Shown: piece after piece, positions 27,300-35,684 of the stretch
Layout: the number at the start of each line of letters is the position of its first letter
Position numbering within the stretch: the first letter of the stretch is position 1
Source: JAUVPY01 sp034412795
Lineage (GTDB): Bacteria > Chloroflexota > Anaerolineae > 4572-78 > NAK82
DNA: 64,000 bases
Direction: 5' to 3'
NCBI GenBank assembly: GCA_034412795.1
Contig: DAOUMD010000217.1
Coordinates: 13,501-77,500 of the forward strand
Notes under the pieces: generated by a model
Told to the model about the DNA's origin: nothing
Databases searched by the model: none
The model's input: only the letters and a program-made list of their open reading frames with translations
Position numbers and translations under genes: made by a program

Positions 27300-29058
27300 A
27301 ATCCTCTACAACAAAAGGCTTCAGGTTATAGAGCTGTCAATTACCGACAACTTTCACCTTTGGCCGGATGTGCGCCGTGCCTTCGAAGAAAACGCACAAG
27401 AATTGTCTATTACGTCGGCTAGTACCTTGCGCGTTCCTGTCTGGGCCTTTCTATCCAGCCGGGAGCAACTTCAATATGTTCTGCGCAAACATCGAATTCA
27501 GATCGATATCGATCCGGAAACCAGAGCTATACTTGAGAGAGCACTTCGTACCAAGGCCCGATATGATGACGCAAAGGACAGTCGCCCCATCGATGTCAAA
27601 GATGTGAAATCAAGACTAACCGAAATTGGTTTTAAGCGCCAATTAACCGAGCATCAACTTAGGAACGTGTCGAGTTTGGTCGCTCTGCCATCAGGAGCAA
27701 CATTCTCAGTGCCAGGAGCAGGAAAAACCACGGAGGCCCTCGCGTTCTATTTCTACAAAAGAACGGATGACGCCAGGTTGTTGGTCGTCAGCCCGAAAAA
27801 CGCTTTCGCCGCCTGGGAAGAACAGATTGAGCTATGTTTGCAAAACCCGCCGAAGGTCACTCGGTTAACGGGTGGGGAGCAGGCAATTGATGCTTTGCTA
27901 GAAAAAGACCCCGAAGTGATGCTTATCACGTATAATCAACTGCCGAATGTCAAAGGTCTAATAGCATCTTTCATGGCCAAACACCCTACCTTCATGTTCT
28001 TGGACGAAAGTCATCGGATAAAGAAGGGGGCGTCTGGTCTATGGGCAAGCACCGTATTGAGCCTGTCTCATTTACCCCCAGCCAAGTTGATAATGTCTGG
28101 AACACCGCTTCCCAACCAGTTGGAAGACTTGATTCCACAGTTTGATTTCCTTTTTCCGGAAGTGGTTGCTGAGCCTGAAACCATTAGCGATCTCATCAAA
28201 CCAGTTTTTGTCAGAACGACGAAAGCTGAGCTCGCTTTGCCAGGCGTAAAGCGAATGCTCATACCCATACAGTTGAGACCTAAACAGAGACATCTTTATG
28301 AGCTTATGCGCTCGGAAGAAGCGCTTCAGATTGAGAAACTCAAATCGAGGGAAAGGATAAAGTTGCGAGCATTCGGTAGAAGCGTAATGAGATTACTTCA
28401 GTTGGTTTCAAACCCTGCTCTGCTAGCTAGAGCTGATGTTGATTTTCCATCTGAACTCTACGAAGTGCTTGCCGAAGGCGACAGCCCTAAAGTCGAGTAT
28501 ACATGTCAGAGAGCTCGACAGCTCGCGCAGCGGGGTCAAAAAACGATAATTTGGTCAAACTTTGTACAGAATGTCGAGTCAATAGCTGAAAGACTAGTCG
28601 ACCTAGGCGCAGATTACATTCACGGTGGAGTGGATGCAGGGAGTGAGGAAGAAGCTGATACACGCGAAAGGAAAATAAAAAGATTTCACGATGATGATCA
28701 AGCCTTCGTATTAGTGGCTAACCCCGCGGCGTGTGCAGAAGGTATCAGCCTCCATACCGTCTGCCACCACGCCATATATGTTGATCGAAATTACAACGCT
28801 GCCCAGTACTTACAATCGGAAGACCGAATACATAGGTTAGGACTACCAAGTCATGTTGTGACCAACATTGAGATTTTACATTGTCTTGATACCATCGATG
28901 AATCAGTACAATGTAGGCTGACTATCAAGGTTGACAGAATGGCTAGGGTTCTAAATGACCCATCACTCAACTTTGAACCGGTTAAGATTGACCTGGATGA
29001 AGACGGTCTTGATAGTGAAGATATCCAGGATTACATTAAGCATCTGAGACGGCTTTAG
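27292..29058 (+). CDS. SNF2-family DNA helicase/translocase (cassette gene 3)
   Basis: This 588-residue superfamily 2 ATPase carries Walker A PGAGKTT (Lys145), the DESH box (238-241), motif III SGTP (269-272), and C-terminal motifs including NPAACAEGISLHTVCHHAIY and QSEDRIHRLG (motif VI). Linkage of AEGISL, YVDRNYN and EDRIHR is typical of SNF2/Rad54-like translocases. The N-terminal ~110 residues are unassigned. In the cassette it would move along DNA for the nuclease-like partners, as in Type I or DISARM-like defence. The next gene starts three bases after its stop. Confidence 0.85.
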   Translation: MLEILYNKRLQVIELSITDNFHLWPDVRRAFEENAQELSITSASTLRVPVWAFLSSREQLQYVLRKHRIQIDIDPETRAILERALRTKARYDDAKDSRPIDVKDVKSRLTEIGFKRQLTEHQLRNVSSLVALPSGATFSVPGAGKTTEALAFYFYKRTDDARLLVVSPKNAFAAWEEQIELCLQNPPKVTRLTGGEQAIDALLEKDPEVMLITYNQLPNVKGLIASFMAKHPTFMFLDESHRIKKGASGLWASTVLSLSHLPPAKLIMSGTPLPNQLEDLIPQFDFLFPEVVAEPETISDLIKPVFVRTTKAELALPGVKRMLIPIQLRPKQRHLYELMRSEEALQIEKLKSRERIKLRAFGRSVMRLLQLVSNPALLARADVDFPSELYEVLAEGDSPKVEYTCQRARQLAQRGQKTIIWSNFVQNVESIAERLVDLGADYIHGGVDAGSEEEADTRERKIKRFHDDDQAFVLVANPAACAEGISLHTVCHHAIYVDRNYNAAQYLQSEDRIHRLGLPSHVVTNIEILHCLDTIDESVQCRLTIKVDRMARVLNDPSLNFEPVKIDLDEDGLDSEDIQDYIKHLRRL

Positions 29059-29061
29059 ATT

Positions 29062-29925
29062 ATGTACTTCTCGGTTGGCATTCTCTACTCCGCCAAAGAT
29101 TTTTTAAAGCTTGTTGAGGGCACACCTGGTATAGACCAGAAATTTCCTGACCTGTTCCGCACTTTTTCGGTTGCTTCACCCAGAGCTATACTAGACGTGT
29201 CTCAAGAATGTGAATGGGTCCGCTTGAATTTAGATGGTTACCTGGAAGTTACACCAAAAGGGCAAAAGATTTTAGGAGCCCAATCCGCTGAAAATGCTTT
29301 GAGGTGGCAAATCAAGCACCTAATAGACACTTACGCCCCACCCTGGGCACCGCTTTTAAGTCGCGGAAGAGCTGAAGCAATGAGGTACTTGCGCCCGAAC
29401 GTGCAGCAGTGCCTGAGGGAAGCCGATCTACTTACCTCACTCGCGGATGAAGTCATATCGTGGTGGGACGCCTTGGCGCAAGCAACTTGGAAACAAGGGC
29501 AAGACAACAAACTTGAAACAGGGCGACGTGGTGAGCGATTGTCCCTTACTTATGAGCAAGAACGAACCAAACAGGAGCCAGTTTGGAAGGCAATTGAGTC
29601 CAATCTTTGTGGCTATGATATACTGTCAGTAATCAATGAGAAAGTTAGCACGCCACTAAGAATTGAGGTCAAAGCCTCAAACTCAACACCTTCTGCTGCA
29701 TCCTTTCACGTTACGAGAAATGAATGGGCGGTGGCACAAACATCCGAAAACTATGTGTTTCACTTGTGGGCCTTGCAGCCTAAACCGCGGCTATTTGTTG
29801 TTGAGGTGGATGAGATATCCAGTCATGTTCCGGAAAATCAAGGCGCTGGTGAGTGGGAAAGCTCTGTAATCCCGTTCAGCGCAGTGACACCCCACGTACA
29901 GGTAAAACAAGAAGAGGCAATATGA
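29062..29925 (+). CDS. DUF3883/PD-(D/E)XK-like putative nuclease (cassette gene 4)
   Basis: The 287-residue protein ends in a domain resembling DUF3883: GRRGERLSLTYE, then GYDILSV with Asp186, then IEVKAS with Glu202 and Lys204, and FHVTRNEWAVAQ. Asp186...Glu202-x-Lys204 is a plausible PD-(D/E)XK active site, making this the most likely DNA-cutting subunit of the cassette. The N-terminal half (~150 residues) is helical and unassigned. Its TGA is overlapped by the ATG of the methyltransferase gene (ATGA). Confidence 0.65.
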   Translation: MYFSVGILYSAKDFLKLVEGTPGIDQKFPDLFRTFSVASPRAILDVSQECEWVRLNLDGYLEVTPKGQKILGAQSAENALRWQIKHLIDTYAPPWAPLLSRGRAEAMRYLRPNVQQCLREADLLTSLADEVISWWDALAQATWKQGQDNKLETGRRGERLSLTYEQERTKQEPVWKAIESNLCGYDILSVINEKVSTPLRIEVKASNSTPSAASFHVTRNEWAVAQTSENYVFHLWALQPKPRLFVVEVDEISSHVPENQGAGEWESSVIPFSAVTPHVQVKQEEAI

Positions 29926-30914
29926 CCATGAGTAATCAATCGCACCCTAGCAGAGATACTAAGATAGAGGAACAATTCAGCCCCAAAGCACACATCGTCC
30001 TCTCTCACGGGGACGTCAACGACTTTCTGAGTACAATTCCCCCAGAAACTGTAAAGCTGATCGTTACTTCTCCACCTTACAATGTGGGCAAGGAGTATGA
30101 GACCAAAGTGGAGATTGAGAAGTACCTAGAGCAACAGACCCAAACTATAACCAAGCTTTGTCAGGTCCTAAAACCAGATGGTAACATCTGCTGGCAAGTC
30201 GGCAATTATGTCGAAGATGGTGAGATATTCCCATTGGATGTTTTCTACTATCCAATCTTCAAATCTCTCGGAATGCGTCTTCGGAATCGCATTGTTTGGC
30301 ACTTTGGTCACGGCCTGCACGCCAAGAATCGCTTCTCGGGACGTTATGAAACTCTCTTATGGTTTACAAAGAGTGACACTTATACATTTAACCTCGATGA
30401 CGTAAGAATTCGTGCAAAGTATCCAGGCAAGCGCCATTTCAAAGGCCCCGACAAAGGGAAACTATCCGGCAACCCCAAAGGCAAGAATCCTTCCGATGTT
30501 TGGGACATCGTAATCGAGTACTGGGAGAATGCTGTCTGGGATATTCCAAATGTCAAAGCTAATCATCCCGAGAAGACAGCTCATCCGGCTCAGTTCCCCA
30601 TCGAGCTTGTCGAACGATGCGTATTAGCACTTACCGATGAAGATGACTGGGTCTTTGACCCGTACGCCGGGGTAGGTTCTGCTTTGATTGCTGCAATTAA
30701 CCGCAATCGAAGGGCTATGGGCACTGAGAAAGAGGAACAGTATGTTGAGATAGCCCGTGATCGCATCTACGCATACTTCAGAGGTGAATTGCCAATCAGG
30801 CCATTGGGCAAACCCATCTACACCCCTACCGGAAACGAGAAAGTTGCACAAGTTCCCAAGCAGTGGAGACACGGCACTGTCTACGAGCAAGCAACAACAG
30901 AGGACCGGGAGTGA
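29922..30914 (+). CDS. DNA methyltransferase, beta class (cassette gene 5)
   Basis: The 330-residue enzyme has motif IV TSPPY (SPPY at 50-53) before motif I DPYAGVGSALIAA (from residue 246), the order of beta-class amino-methyltransferases (N4-cytosine or N6-adenine). HPEKTAHPAQFPIELVERCV, preceding motif I, is characteristic. I chose ATG 29922 because it overlaps the preceding stop. It would protect host DNA from, or mark DNA for, the nuclease and helicase encoded upstream. There is no separate specificity subunit, so the target-recognition region must lie between residues ~100 and 230. Confidence 0.88.
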   Translation: MTMSNQSHPSRDTKIEEQFSPKAHIVLSHGDVNDFLSTIPPETVKLIVTSPPYNVGKEYETKVEIEKYLEQQTQTITKLCQVLKPDGNICWQVGNYVEDGEIFPLDVFYYPIFKSLGMRLRNRIVWHFGHGLHAKNRFSGRYETLLWFTKSDTYTFNLDDVRIRAKYPGKRHFKGPDKGKLSGNPKGKNPSDVWDIVIEYWENAVWDIPNVKANHPEKTAHPAQFPIELVERCVLALTDEDDWVFDPYAGVGSALIAAINRNRRAMGTEKEEQYVEIARDRIYAYFRGELPIRPLGKPIYTPTGNEKVAQVPKQWRHGTVYEQATTEDRE

Positions 30915-31174
30915 TAGTTGCAACCGCAGGCCGAGCTCTGCGGAACCTAGCGAAGTGAGAAATCATGCTCACCCGCCTCCCCCAACCCTAACCCTCCTCC
31001 TCGCCGCAGGCGCGACCACCCTGCCTCCTAGCCAGGTCCAGCCCTTCAGAGCCAGGCGGAGCGGGGTCGTGCAGGAAATGGAACAACAAGGAGAAGTACG
31101 AGCATTTGTACGATGCGAGCGGGGGGTCAGTGTATTGTTATCAGCACAGGCCAAGACCATGGAGGTCAGTAGAC
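30915..31174. other. Gene-poor stretch after the methyltransferase gene
   Basis: This stretch has no convincing ORF. It contains a CTAGCCAGGTCCAG...CCAGGCGGAGCGG segment (about 31027-31064) that recurs at 31479-31516, so it is probably repeat-derived. Base composition returns to GC-rich here. Confidence 0.4.
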
Positions 31175-31439
31175 ATGACGCAAAACCTCGGCTACCAAGA
31201 TCTGGCAAGCCCGGAAAGGGTGCATTGCCCCTATTGCGGTGAAGCGACCCCGGCCCAAGATTTGCCGCCACTGTGGCGGCTACCCGAGAGAAGGGTACTA
31301 CGGACATCCAAGATTTCAGGTCAGGACGACGCACATAAAGGTCGGGTTCTTTGAAGGGTTGCATTTCGGATTAGGTTTGCTGGTTTCAGGTTGTTTTATT
31401 TATAATTATTATGTCAACTATTTTCGTGTATGGAGGTGA
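31175..31439 (+). pseudogene. Zinc-ribbon membrane protein split by a frameshift
   Basis: GGAGGT at 31161 precedes ATG 31175. The first frame reads MTQNLGYQDLASPERVHCPYCG and then loses sense, while another frame continues from about 31240 as KRPRPKICRHCGGYPREGYY and ends in a membrane helix (GFFEGLHFGLGLLVSGCFIY). Joining them restores a CPYC...CRHC four-cysteine zinc ribbon plus one membrane segment, about 88 residues. It is either a sequencing or assembly error, a decayed gene, or a real frameshift. The function is unknown. Confidence 0.55.
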
Positions 31440-31667
31440 AATGCTGGCCCTTTTTCCAAGCGGATTGTTTCGGTAATCACTCTAGCCAGGTCCAGTGGTG
31501 GGCCTGGCGGAGCGGGCAGCCCCCAGCCCGAGATCCGCGTCACCGCGCCCGGCTATCTCCCGTGGGGCGCGAGGCCGCGGAGGGGGAGAGGGAGTTATAA
31601 GCTGGTACACAGGGGGGTGAGGTTAGTGCGGGCGAGAGCGAACGATTTACCTACAAAGGAGACTACC

Positions 31668-31946
31668 ATGCAACAATGGCAATATCTGTTCGTAACTTGC
31701 GAAGCTGATGAACAAAGTATCAACGCCATATCGGTAAACGGCACACCTGTTGCCAGTCAGCCGTGGGCGGAGCGAAGAGAAGGAAATATACTCTTACTAC
31801 CCCGAGCAAAGGACCAATCGCCGCAGCCTGTGGCCCTCCACAAACTGAGTAAAGACCTTGGCGAGATGGGTTGGGAATTATTCGCTATCGGATGGGATGA
31901 ACCTATGACCGCTGTCTTCAAGCGCCCGAAGCCTATGGGACAGTGA
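31668..31946 (+). CDS. DUF4177-like small protein
   Basis: This 92-residue protein has the DUF4177 look: WQYLFVTCEA at the start and LHKLSKDLGEMGWELFAIGWDEPMTAVFKRP (conserved LxxLGxxGWEL...FKRP pattern) at the end. ATG 31668 follows AAAGGAG. Proteins of this type are small and mostly uncharacterised. It is followed by a short hairpin (32061-32078) and a convergent hypothetical gene. Confidence 0.7.
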   Translation: MQQWQYLFVTCEADEQSINAISVNGTPVASQPWAERREGNILLLPRAKDQSPQPVALHKLSKDLGEMGWELFAIGWDEPMTAVFKRPKPMGQ

Positions 31947-32060
31947 CAAGACGGCGGTCAGACCGCCAAGTTGGCCAATCAACAAGACGGGATTGCCTAT
32001 CTTTCTTCTCCTCATCCCGTCATCGTCGCAGCCGCCATCGCCTTCCCCCAGATCTGGCCT

Positions 32061-32078
32061 CTAGCCCTTTAGGGCTAG
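32061..32078. terminator. Small hairpin between convergent genes
   Basis: CTAGCCCT (32061-32068) pairs with AGGGCTAG (32071-32078), with flanking CCT/AGG pairs nearby. There is no T-tract; the position between convergent genes is the main argument. Confidence 0.3.
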
Positions 32079-32155
32079 GCGAGGCGGGGCAAGGAAAGGT
32101 GATGGCCGAAAAAGTAATGTTATTACGTTTATTCAAATAGAGCGCCAAACTCGAT

Positions 32156-32587
32156 CTAGGGAGGGCCGGCGGCTTTGTCTACCCTATCGAGAAATTCGAA
32201 AAACTGGTTAAGGAGGCTTGGTAAGTCGGTCTTTTTTCTTGATTTAGGTGTTGATGGGGTTCTCGTGTGGCGTGTTGTTGACGAATTCACTACTTCGGGA
32301 GGTGCGTAGAGGATTGGAACGCCTTCTTTTTGGAGAACCAGGTAAGCCCATTGGGCCTTAGCCTTTGGCACACTGAACATGAGCGTTTCCATGTCAAGCG
32401 TATACATTAGACCCCAGACCCGGATGCCGTGTTGTGTCAATAGACGCTTGATGCCACGCCTGTCCCATTTCGATAGAGCGGGAATGCCAAAATGACTACA
32501 AGGCGCGTTTAGGATATCTTGAATGAAAGCCGCGGCTGGTGTGATCCAGTTGAAGCTACTCCCAATTTCCATCATTGGGTCCGGCAT
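32156..32587 (-). CDS. Hypothetical protein
   Basis: The 143-residue protein is not recognised. It has a compact mixed N-terminal region (WITPAAAFIQDILNAPCSHFGIPALSKWDRRGIKRLL is split by a Cys-His pair) and a polar, Ser/Thr/Pro/Lys-rich linker near residues 105-122 before a short C-terminal helix. ATG 32587 is chosen because a full AGGAGG lies five bases upstream; a longer ATG form at 32638 lacks one. TATAAT on the minus strand at 32646-32641 could be its -10 box. Neighbouring defence-type genes suggest accessory origin. Confidence 0.5.
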   Translation of the reverse strand: MPDPMMEIGSSFNWITPAAAFIQDILNAPCSHFGIPALSKWDRRGIKRLLTQHGIRVWGLMYTLDMETLMFSVPKAKAQWAYLVLQKEGVPILYAPPEVVNSSTTRHTRTPSTPKSRKKTDLPSLLNQFFEFLDRVDKAAGPP

Positions 32588-32687
32588 ATTAGCCTCCTGA
32601 AAACAGCTCTTTAAGCCTTCGAACATTTGTTCTACCATCCATTATACCATAAGGTGTCAATAGACTCCAGATCAAGAGGCCTGCCTG

Positions 32688-32975
32688 ATGGATATCGAAA
32701 TCGTTTGTGTTGGATGGATGTTCGGGGCGATTCATGCCGGTATCATTGGATGGCTTCTTTTCCAGATGAGGGCAGCCCAGTTGAAAATGGGGCACAGCGA
32801 CCGTACGCTGGATAAATTCCCAGACTCTGCACAACCGGACTTGACGGCTCGTAAGCTGATGAGGACCGCTCAACAGGCAAGACTTGCGTATATCTTATAT
32901 TTGACTACCTTACTTTTTGTTCTCGTATCATGTCCTGTCCTATTCTTTATCCTCGTGCTTCCGGCAATTTCGTAA
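32688..32975 (+). CDS. Small two-helix membrane protein
   Basis: The 95-residue protein has hydrophobic segments at about 5-25 and 68-92 separated by a polar loop. No motif is recognised. GAGG lies about 8 bases before ATG 32688. The gene is divergent from the hypothetical gene at 32156-32587. The stop is followed at once by an R3 repeat unit. Small membrane proteins in defence islands can be effectors, but nothing in the sequence shows this. Confidence 0.5.
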   Translation: MDIEIVCVGWMFGAIHAGIIGWLLFQMRAAQLKMGHSDRTLDKFPDSAQPDLTARKLMRTAQQARLAYILYLTTLLFVLVSCPVLFFILVLPAIS

Positions 32976-32978
32976 AAA

Positions 32979-33043
32979 GTCGCGGGGCGTTGAAACACCC
33001 CGCCGATATGCCAAACCTGTTAAAAACAGGTTAAGGGACAAAG
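32979..33043 (+). repeat. REP-like unit, family R3 copy 2
   Basis: The unit contains GCGGGGCGTTGAAACACCCC, a GC-rich hairpin, followed by GATATGCC and the hairpin AACCTGTT-AAAA-AACAGGTT and ending GACAAAG. It repeats at 33149-33215. Confidence 0.85.
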
Positions 33044-33148
33044 TTTTAGTGCGTTTTGAACGCACTTCCTCATATCAGCCGATGATTTTTATCATCGGCT
33101 CCGGCGCTCCACTCCACGCTCAAATGTGGTGCTACCTCAGCCAGAATG

Positions 33149-33231
33149 AGTCGTGGGGCGTTGAAACACCCCACTGATATGCGAAAACCTGTTAAAAACA
33201 GGTTAAGAGACAAAGGGACGTTGAAACACCC
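33149..33231 (+). repeat. REP-like unit, family R3 copy 3 plus partial copy 4
   Basis: A second direct copy (33149-33215) of the unit at 32979, with the same two hairpins, is followed by a third, truncated copy of the first hairpin (GGGACGTTGAAACACCC, 33215-33231). The stretch 33044-33148 between copies shows nothing recognisable. Confidence 0.85.
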
Positions 33232-33313
33232 TATTCTTTTTTGATGAAACACCCACTCACGCCACCAACGGCCACACCGGGAGCCGGCGACTGGCATGGC
33301 CACCTTGGTCTGG

Positions 33314-33353
33314 CATCGTCCGCGGACGTTCGCGGACGTTCACGGACGATGCG
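33314..33353. repeat. Inverted repeat upstream of the NB-ARC gene
   Basis: GCATCGTCCG (33314-33323) and CGGACGATGC (33344-33353) are exact complements around tandem CGGACGTTCG units. It may be a regulatory hairpin in the leader of the NB-ARC gene, whose start is 53 bases on. Confidence 0.6.
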
Positions 33354-33405
33354 CGCGGCGAGGCACGGCGAGGCGAGGAGCTAGCCACCCTTCGGGGAGA
33401 CATCC

Positions 33406-35445
33406 ATGACCGAACAGGAAGCCGTTCCAACTGACGCTTTTCCCGCCTACGAAGCCGGGCTGCGCCAACTGCTGGAGAAGCTCGGGCGCGACCATCCTCG
33501 TTATGCCGAGGCGCTCACTTATCAACAGCGGTTGGAGGAGAACCTCAGCCAGACTAAGCGATACGGGGGCACCGAGACCCGCCAAGCGGCGCGCGCCGAG
33601 GTCATTGATCGGCTGAATGAGTTGGCACTGACCGAGCTGGATGTCTCGTTTAATGAGCTGTGCCCAGGTCTGCCTACCCGACTGTATGAGCCTTCTACAC
33701 GCTTACCCCTCCAACGCCCTCCCCGCGCCACCCACTTCACCGGCCGTCAGGCCGAGCTAGACAAACTGATAGACGATCTCCAGCCTGGCCGGGTCGTCAC
33801 TCTGTGCGGCCCCGGCGGCGTCGGCAAGACCGCCCTGGCCGCCGAGGTGGTCTGGACCCTGGCCCCTGGGGACGAGCCGCCCGAGCGCTTTCCAGACGGC
33901 ATCATCTTCTACAGCTTCTACAACCAACCCCAGGCCGCCCTGGCCCTGGAGGCCATCGCCCGCGCCTACGGCGAGGACCCTCGCCCCACTCCACGCGACG
34001 CAGCCCAGCGCGCCCTGAGCGGCCGCGTGGCGCTGCTCATCCTGGATGGTGCCGAGAACGCCGACGACCTGGACGCGGTGCTGGACGTGGCCGGGCGCTG
34101 CGGGGTGCTGGTCACCACCCGCCGCCACACTGACGCCCCCGCCGCTTGGGACGACGTCGAGCCTCTGCCCAACCCCCAGGCAGTCGAGTTGCTGCAAGCC
34201 TGGGGCGGCGACTGGGCCGCCGACGAGGCCATCGCGGGGCGCATCTGCACCCTGCTAGGGGCGCTTCCCCTGGCGGTGCGCCTGGCGGGGCGATACATGG
34301 CCCAACGCGGGGAGGAGGCAGCCGACTACCTGGCCTGGCTGGAGGAGACGCCGCTGGCTGCGCTACATTTCGGAGACCGGCAGCGGGATAGCGTCGATGT
34401 GCTGCTGGCGCGTAGCGTGGACCAGGTGAGCGAGGCCGCCTGCGCCGCGCTGGGCGTGGCCGGGATCCTGGCCCTGGCGCCCTTCGATCGTGAGACGGTG
34501 GCTGCTGCACTGGACACGACGTCAGGCCAGATGGGCCGCGCCCTCGGCGATCTGGTAGACTATGGCCTGCTATTGCGGGGCGGGGATAAACGCTACCAAG
34601 TCAGCCACGCCCTGGTGCACACCTACACCCGGCGACGCCTACTTGTTTCAGCCGACACCTTCGATCGCCTGATAAACTACTACAACGCCTGGGCAAGGGA
34701 GCAAAGCCAGCAAGGCCGGGAGGGTTTCCGCCGTCTCGATATGGAGCGCGTGCATATGATGCAGTTGCAGTCCGACTGCATGGAACGTGAGGACTGGGAT
34801 GCAGCTAAGCGTTTAGCCTGGGCGATGGACAACTACTTGTTTGTAGGTAGTTATTCAACTGAGTGGCTGCAAATTGCCAAAGCAGCGTTAGCCGCAGCGC
34901 GTGCTTTGGGCGATCACCGAGATGAGGGGGCGTTTCTAAACAAGTTAGGTCTGGCTACTTATGGCTTGGGACAGGTAGCTCAAGCCATAACCTACTATGA
35001 GCAGGCTTTGCAGGTTGCCCGCAAAATCCGTCATCGCCAGGACGAAGGCATGGCGCTAGGCAACCTGGGTCTTGCCTATAGCGACCTGGGTCAGGTGGAG
35101 CGGGCGATAGAGTATCATGAGGGGGCGCTGGCCATCGACTGCGAGATCGGGGACCGGCGCGGCGAGGGGAATCAGTTAGGCAACCTGGGTCTTGCCTATA
35201 GCGCCCTGGGGCAGGTGGAGCGGGCGATAGAGCAGTATGAGCAGGCACTGGCCATCGCGCGCGAGATCGGCGACCGGCGCAATGAAGGAAACTGGTTAGG
35301 CAACCTGGGTGTTGCCTATAGCGACCTGGGGCAGGTGGAGCGGGCTCGAGATTACCTTCAGCAAGCCCTCGCTATCTTCGAAGAGATCAAATCTCCCTAT
35401 GCCGAGCAGGCACGCAGGCTATTGGCTGAGCTGGAGCAAGGATGA
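33406..35445 (+). CDS. NB-ARC STAND NTPase with C-terminal TPR repeats
   Basis: The 679-residue protein has an N-terminal helical domain (1-110; YGGTETRQAARAEVIDRLNE resembles effector-associated domains), then an NB-ARC module: P-loop GPGGVGKT (from ~136), Walker B LLILDGAEN, GVLVTTRR, and the GLPL-type LGALPLAVRLAGR. A winged-helix region ends near VSHALVHTYTRRR. Residues ~500-670 are TPRs, the last three almost identical (LGNLGLAYSxLGQVERA). STAND proteins of this shape sense phage or other signals through the repeats and activate N-terminal partners; an effector domain is not obvious here, so recruitment of another protein is likely. GC content is very high in the first half. Confidence 0.88.
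   Translation: MTEQEAVPTDAFPAYEAGLRQLLEKLGRDHPRYAEALTYQQRLEENLSQTKRYGGTETRQAARAEVIDRLNELALTELDVSFNELCPGLPTRLYEPSTRLPLQRPPRATHFTGRQAELDKLIDDLQPGRVVTLCGPGGVGKTALAAEVVWTLAPGDEPPERFPDGIIFYSFYNQPQAALALEAIARAYGEDPRPTPRDAAQRALSGRVALLILDGAENADDLDAVLDVAGRCGVLVTTRRHTDAPAAWDDVEPLPNPQAVELLQAWGGDWAADEAIAGRICTLLGALPLAVRLAGRYMAQRGEEAADYLAWLEETPLAALHFGDRQRDSVDVLLARSVDQVSEAACAALGVAGILALAPFDRETVAAALDTTSGQMGRALGDLVDYGLLLRGGDKRYQVSHALVHTYTRRRLLVSADTFDRLINYYNAWAREQSQQGREGFRRLDMERVHMMQLQSDCMEREDWDAAKRLAWAMDNYLFVGSYSTEWLQIAKAALAAARALGDHRDEGAFLNKLGLATYGLGQVAQAITYYEQALQVARKIRHRQDEGMALGNLGLAYSDLGQVERAIEYHEGALAIDCEIGDRRGEGNQLGNLGLAYSALGQVERAIEQYEQALAIAREIGDRRNEGNWLGNLGVAYSDLGQVERARDYLQQALAIFEEIKSPYAEQARRLLAELEQG
35041..35400 (+). 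repeat. 120-bp coding tandem repeat (three units)
   Basis: Units starting near 35059, 35179 and 35299 share long identical stretches (for example GGCAACCTGGGT and CAGGTGGAGCGGGC) at an exact 120-bp period, encoding 40-residue TPRs. The identity exceeds what protein constraint needs, implying recent duplication or gene conversion. Confidence 0.85.
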
Positions 35446-35621
35446 TGCCACGCCACCAGTCTTCACCCCCCCCATACTTCCACGCCGCCACGCAAAGCCC
35501 AGCTCCCTTAAACCGCACTGGAGCCTTCGGTCGCTCTGCTCCCTCGGCGATAACCCCACCTGGCCATACCACCCGATTGCCGCCCCGAAACCGGTGTGGA
35601 AGGGGGTCTTATGCCTGGCAC

Positions 35622-35660
35622 ACAAAAACGACGGCGCCGGGTTAGCCCAGCGCCGTCGTT
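35622..35660 (-). terminator. Intrinsic terminator of the EF-hand-like gene
   Basis: Eleven-base arms (AACGACGGCGC at 35627-35637 and its complement 35650-35660) with an inner GGG/CCC pair are followed on the minus strand by TTTTTGTG. It lies 25 bases after the minus-strand stop codon. The ~180 bases between it and the NB-ARC stop show nothing recognisable. Confidence 0.85.
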
Positions 35661-35684
35661 GCTATCTGGTCGTACGCCAGATGT

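Noticed and set aside
29853..29921. Longer methyltransferase start at 29853
   Set aside because: It would overlap the upstream gene by 73 bases and has no ribosome site; the ATGA overlap at 29922 is the normal coupled arrangement.
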